From Triplophysa rosa (taxonomy: Eukaryota > Chordata > Actinopteri > Cypriniformes > Nemacheilidae): 64,000 nucleotides of DNA. Where the stretch lies: contig NC_079910.1 of assembly GCF_024868665.1 (NCBI RefSeq), positions 14,446,902 to 14,510,901 on the forward strand, read 5' to 3'. Numbering within the stretch: position 1 is the first letter of the stretch; each line of letters opens with the position of its first letter. The notes beneath the pieces are model-generated. The model searched no databases, was not told the origin of the DNA, and saw nothing but the letters and a program-made list of their open reading frames with translations. This document shows, one piece after another, positions 60,172 through 64,000 of this stretch. Both the position numbers and the translations under genes were made by a program.

Positions 60172-60734
60172 TGTCATGGCTCTGCTTCATTTAGTCATGT
60201 TTTTCTTGGTCCTGTAGCAGGCCATGACAAAGTTTTTGGTTATGTGTGGAGAGAAACATATTATTGTCCTTTTGACAATAATATGCGTTCTCTCCAGTGT
60301 CTCGTCATTGGCCCCGCTCCTCTCGTTTCCTTGTTATCTTTCCCTGAGTGTTTGATTACCCACACCTGCCCCGTGTCGTTATCCCTCGTTTGTCTTCCCT
60401 ATAAATGCCCTCATGTTTCTTTGTCCTGTGCTCGTGTATTGCATGTGTACGTGCGTTCTATGTGTTGTTGTACCCTGGCTACCTGTCTCTCCCAAGTTCG
60501 TGTTCCTGTTTGGATTGTCCCGTCAAGTCTTAGTAAATGTTTGAGTTTAGTTTATGTCAAGTGTTGTTTCTAGTTTAGTTAGTTTTCGTCCCTGTTTACC
60601 CCTATTATTATCTTGTCTTGTTTACACCCCCTCGTGGGTTTTTGTTTTGTGTTTTTTGTATAATAAAGTCTGTTGTTAACCCCTTCACTGCCGCTGCCTG
60701 CATCTGGGTTCTTCTTTCACTGTGATTCTTGACA
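60172..60734 (+). mobile_element. Solo LTR of a retrotransposon (Ty3/gypsy-like)
   Basis: 563 bp starting TGTCATGG and ending TTGACA (TG...CA), flanked by a perfect 5-bp duplication GCTTG (60167-60171, 60735-60739). Promoter-like CCTATAAAT at 60398-60406 and poly(A) signal AATAAA at 60662-60667 are in the positions expected for an LTR, so transcription would run on the plus strand. No internal retroviral-type sequence remains, so it arose by LTR-LTR recombination. Inside it a near-perfect hairpin spans 60248-60295. The class is inferred from size, TSD and signals only. The 151-codon frame at 60118-60573 running through it is spurious. Confidence 0.8.
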
Positions 60735-61380
60735 GCTTGGGGATTCAAACATACCAGGTTGCGCCTGTTTCCGTCCTCACTATGTACACCGGTTGCCTCG
60801 GCCAGGTGTTATTTATTCTATATCGCTGGCTGCATGCCAGCGCTTAATATACAGGGTTTGTTTCTACCTTGCTCGGCCCCGGCACTTGCCGTTTTTATAC
60901 TTGTTATTCTGCTATGTGTATTGCTACCCTGCTCAGTGTAGTGGCATAGCATTCCTGCAAACTATGGTGGTATGGTATCCCCCAGAGTTCTGAGTGTTTT
61001 GATTGGATCCCGTAGCAGGATGTGGTATCCAATCGTCTTAGAGCCTATGTAAGGTGTGCGCTGTAAGTGGGAGTTGTGCTGTGTGCTACTGCCAAGGGTT
61101 ATGTGGTGCACGTTATGCATTAGCTCCGCTAAAGTCGAGCTGTTTTTCGCTGTTCTCAAGGCGTGATTGAACACATTGCCCACTGCGTCAGCGGAAATTA
61201 TGCATTTTGCACGAACATAGTACCGTTTCTGATGGCTCGCAGCATGCAATGGGCTTAATGCTCGTGTTTGCCGCTACGCTGATTGGCTGAGGGGGTTTTC
61301 CTCACACTTGCTTGTGATTATGTTGGAAGAGCGCTGGGTTCCGCTCTTTGCTGCTCTCACGGCGTTAATTTATACAGCAG

Positions 61381-61492
61381 TTCCCCATAGCACTTCACGC
61401 AATGTTGAGAGACCTCTCTCGAAAGGGAACCTCTCCGGTTATTTTTGTATCCTCGGTTTCCTGAGAGGAGGGAACGAGACATTGCGTAAACT
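61381..61492. repeat. Internal complementary region of the DIRS-like element
   Basis: 61381-61437 (TTCCCCATAGCACTTCACGC, AATGTTGAGAGACC, CTCGAAAGGGAAC) is the reverse complement of the left terminus (58855-58905, AGTTCCCTTTCGAGAG, CTCAACATTGCGTG). 61440-61492 (TATCCTCGGTTTCC, GAGGAGGGAACGAGACATTG) is the reverse complement of the right terminus (61628-61690). In DIRS replication such a region is thought to template circle closure. Confidence 0.6.
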
Positions 61493-61698
61493 GCTGTGTT
61501 CGCGTGCTCAGATCGTCGCGCTGAAACGTTCAGTCGTAAGATTCTGATGTTGGACCACATTGGCCAGTTACATTTTAATTTCCACTGGCATTATTCAATA
61601 AGGTTTCAGTAAGGTTTAGAGAAGGGGGAGTCCCCCATAGTATTTCACGCAATGTCTCGTTCCCTCCTCCAGGGAACTGAGGTTACGACAGCAACCGG

Positions 61699-63600
61699 AG
61701 AAATTTTGAGAGGTTGTTATCTGGAATAACGAATTTGCAAATGTCGCGACAGGCCAATCAGGATCAAGCATTCCAACGAGCCATGTAATAAATAATTTGA
61801 AAGGATTTTGCATTATACACATATACTTTGAGACATCTGATAATGCAGATAATGCACAAACGTAAATCACAGAACAGCAAAAACAAGACCAAAAACACCA
61901 CTGCATTAATCAACAAGTAATCCCTTAATCTGAATCCTTTAAGTATAAAATATCAGCAATCAATCTGGTCATAAAAGTCCTGCAATACTTGTCAAACAAC
62001 ATGTTCTTTATGAGACAGTTTCTCTCTTTCTCTATTTCTCTGGTGGCTCAGTGAGCTAGAAATACAATTTCCAGTAAGAGCATTTCCTTTTATGACAATG
62101 GTGAACCTCACACAGGGTGAGAGAATGTGCGCACAGTCAAGGAACTGGGAATATTATGCAACACATTATTCAAACTGACTGCCAGCTTTAGACTGCAGGA
62201 GAGAGGAAGAGAAGAGAGAAAGAAAGAAAGAAAAAAATCTTGGCACTGCAAGAATGAGAAGGAAATCTGAAATGACTGTGACCGTGACCTCACGATGACC
62301 TTATTCTCTAGCCAATATTATTACATTATACTTCTAAAATATCATTCAATTTCATACAATTACCAAATTCAGAATAAATCAGACTTCAACATTTGTATAA
62401 CCAAGCATGCCAGGTTTGCCTGTTACATACTAGTTACATCTAACTTACAACTGTTTTTGGACATGGCATATAAGAACAGTCATGGTACTCCAGCTTGCAG
62501 GATATGCTTTATGCATCTCCCAAGCTGAGATGTCATTGCTGTGTTTCCTGTCTCAGTTTGGGGAAGACCAGACCATCTGTCAATGGTCTGGCCTGGGCCA
62601 CACTAACATACTGTGCTTCTGCGAGTTGGAACACATTCATAAAGCACATTGAAAATAACAACATTACAAATGAGAGAGTAAGGTGTGCCAGTATGCTCAC
62701 ATAATAATATCCATACCTTATAGGTTCGTTTCCAGGTTAAGCTTTTTGTCCATTGTAGGTGTACCTCTGCTTCCAAGCTCAATTTGCGCTTTAAACAAGA
62801 GACAGAGAAAAGAGATAGGGAAAGAGAAAAGATGATCTTGCAACAATGAAACCACCAATAGTTACATCATCATTTTACTCCAGGAGCTTTATATACAAAG
62901 GGTCTGAATATAAATGGAACACTATGTGCAACAGTATCTGAAATGCAGCAGTCTCTAAATATAGCATCACAGCGGCTTACAGGCTTCATATCATATAATT
63001 AGTGTCAATGTACAGCGGATGGGCTATTATTACAGTCACTTTACTCCACAAACAATGGGATTGGATCATAGATTGACTGCATCCACTCGTTTGATTACGT
63101 GCTCATTTGTCGAAGCCAAACAAACATACAGGATAGCAGGAAAAACTCAATGGTGTTACTCAACACACAGTCAATAAAGTTTCGAGGGTGTTCCTTGTTT
63201 ACACAACTCCATGTCAATAAAGCTTATCCTGTTTGTGGTATTTTGTCAGAGAAGAATGTGAAGGCATTCATGTGCAACATATTCCAAACGGCAAGAGATT
63301 TCTTTGGCTCAGTGCTAAAATGTTTGTTCACACTTTACATAATTCATGTTATGTAAACGAATTATCACAAGAACCCAGTTTTTTTTTCTGTTAGAGATAT
63401 TAAGGCACATTACATTGAACTAGTCTCATCATTTTTTTTAAAGCTTCTCTGTTTAACTTTTTTAAGAGTCCTGTGATGTTTATTGTAAGATGTCGGAGAC
63501 GTTGCGCATTTATATCGGCTAAATCGATATAGAGACTCCGGGTGGGTGGGCAGTGAGGAGCGCGAGCAGCAGAGCGCAGCGCTGATTGGATAGCAGAGCT
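61699..63600. other. Intergenic DNA upstream of rnd1
   Basis: No gene recognised. Short (AAAG)n tract at 62217-62232. GC content rises from about 63480 into the rnd1 promoter. Confidence 0.45.
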
Positions 63601-63632
63601 GTATAAATTGCCGCAGTGCCGTGTTTCTCTCT
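63585..63632 (+). promoter_or_regulatory. rnd1 core promoter
   Basis: TATAAA at 63602-63607 with an inverted CCAAT box (ATTGG, 63585-63589) just upstream, in a GC-rich context (GAGCGCGAGCAGCAGAGCGC). A TATA at this position predicts a start near 63632 and a 5' UTR of about 125 bases before the ATG at 63756. Confidence 0.65.
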
Positions 63633-63755
63633 TTCGTAGAGACTTAAACCAAAGTTCAATTCGGTGTGAACACACTGAACAGTACCGTTATACGAAAGTG
63701 CCGGCGCATACAGGACTGGTCTGGTGTCACTGTTTACGTGACCGTCTTATTTAAA

Positions 63756-63875
63756 ATGAAGGAGCGGAGAACCAGCCAGCCTTTGGTAATGCGTTGTAAA
63801 CTGGTTTTGGTGGGAGACGTGCAGTGCGGGAAAACCGCAATGTTGCAAGTGTTGGCCAAGGACTGTTATCCTGAG
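63756..63875 (+). CDS. rnd1: Rho family GTPase 1, first coding exon (partial)
   Basis: Forty codons, [20 protein letters not shown] and on, ending ...KDCYPE exactly at GAG|GTATGT, a consensus splice donor in phase 0. The P-loop is [10 protein letters not shown] (residues 20-29; GxxxxGKT/S). The start MKERR is shared by Rnd1 and Rnd3; the short N-terminus and [20 protein letters not shown] match Rnd1 rather than Rnd2 or Rnd3. Rnd proteins are constitutively GTP-bound, membrane-attached Rho relatives that antagonise RhoA and act in axon guidance with plexins. In-frame ATGs do not precede this one. The rest of the gene lies beyond the window. Confidence 0.9.
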
Positions 63876-64000
63876 GTATGTCGTGCTCTCTCTCGCGCGC
63901 GAATTCATTAGATAGATTTATTTTCAGGAATATTCTTGCTTATTTGAGCATGCAATGTAATATGAATAAGACTGTGTTTGATTACGCATGACAGACTGTA
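63876..64000 (+). other. Start of rnd1 intron 1
   Basis: Begins with the donor GTATGT followed by a CTCTCTCTCGCGCGCG tract and AT-rich sequence to the window edge. Continued translation of this segment is read-through. Confidence 0.85.

Larger units (their letters stand above)
58839..61698 (+). mobile_element. Internally deleted DIRS-like retrotransposon
   Basis: Long inverted ends: 58897-58990 (CTATGGGGGACTCCCCCTTC, TGGCCAATGTGGTCCAAGAC) pairs with 61551-61645, and the outer parts (CCGGGTTACC..AGTTCCCT at the left, AGGGAACTGAGGTTACGACA at the right) also correspond. Close to the right end an internal complementary region (61381-61492) contains the complement of the left terminus followed by the complement of the right terminus, the diagnostic layout of DIRS elements. 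The 5' part has a cysteine-rich gag-like stretch (59129-59628). RT, RNase H, methyltransferase and tyrosine recombinase domains are absent. A solo LTR (60172-60734) interrupts it. Alternative: another fold-back DNA transposon, but the internal complementary region favours DIRS. Confidence 0.55.

Noticed and set aside
60118..60573. 151-codon open frame
   Set aside because: It runs through the solo LTR, including its internal hairpin; no domain.
1..64000. CRISPR arrays, prokaryotic operons, phage or plasmid modules
   Set aside because: The sequence has vertebrate gene structure and repeats throughout; the tandem repeats at 35.4-37.4 kb are a minisatellite without unique spacers.

Overview
This window is nuclear DNA from a vertebrate, most likely a teleost fish of the carp/minnow group. 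It is AT-rich and very gene-poor, with many CA/GT microsatellites, fold-back MITEs of types common in cyprinid genomes, spliced-gene architecture and no operons. Three genes can be supported. bhlhe23, a bHLH repressor gene with an apparently uninterrupted ORF, lies on the minus strand at about 5.1-5.8 kb. A mir-124 hairpin with its own promoter lies on the plus strand (promoter about 52.5 kb, hairpin 53.76-53.85 kb). The first coding exon of rnd1, a Rho-family GTPase gene, lies on the plus strand at 63.76-63.88 kb and continues past the window edge. In mammals BHLHE23 and MIR124-3 are neighbours on human 20q13.33, so the pairing supports naming this copy the mir-124-3 locus. rnd1 beside it differs from the human order.

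Layout. 0-6.3 kb: a Tc1-like MITE, intergenic DNA, then bhlhe23 and its GC-rich divergent-looking 5' region. 6.3-52.4 kb: a long non-coding interval. It carries candidate regulatory islands (RFX X-box-like motifs near 8.7-9.2 kb and a perfect palindromic X-box at 40.14 kb, homeodomain-type AT palindromes, a GC-rich block at 50.5-51.0 kb). It also carries repeats: three copies of one TTAA-flanked fold-back MITE; two degenerate THAP-domain transposon genes (17.7 and 28.9 kb), the first inside an element with TTAA duplications and short TIRs as expected for Kolobok; hAT-type elements at 30.4 and 42.4 kb; a 32-bp minisatellite with 125-bp higher-order structure, split by a 1.24-kb TTAA element at 35.9-37.2 kb; and a 240-bp polypurine tract. 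52.4-56.4 kb: the mir-124 unit, with a CRE/CCAAT promoter, the hairpin about 1.1 kb downstream, and a nearly canonical RE1/NRSE (REST site) about 2.5 kb beyond. 58.8-61.7 kb: an internally deleted element whose inverted ends and internal complementary region match DIRS retrotransposon organisation, interrupted by a solo LTR with a perfect 5-bp duplication. 61.7-64.0 kb: intergenic DNA and the rnd1 TATA promoter and exon 1.

Functional reading. bhlhe23 and mir-124 both act in neuronal (including retinal) differentiation, so the 46-kb desert between them probably holds shared neural regulatory DNA. The RE1 would silence mir-124 outside neurons. No prokaryotic system, CRISPR array, tRNA or rRNA was seen. 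The most informative observations are the mir-124 regulatory unit and the nested transposon structures.
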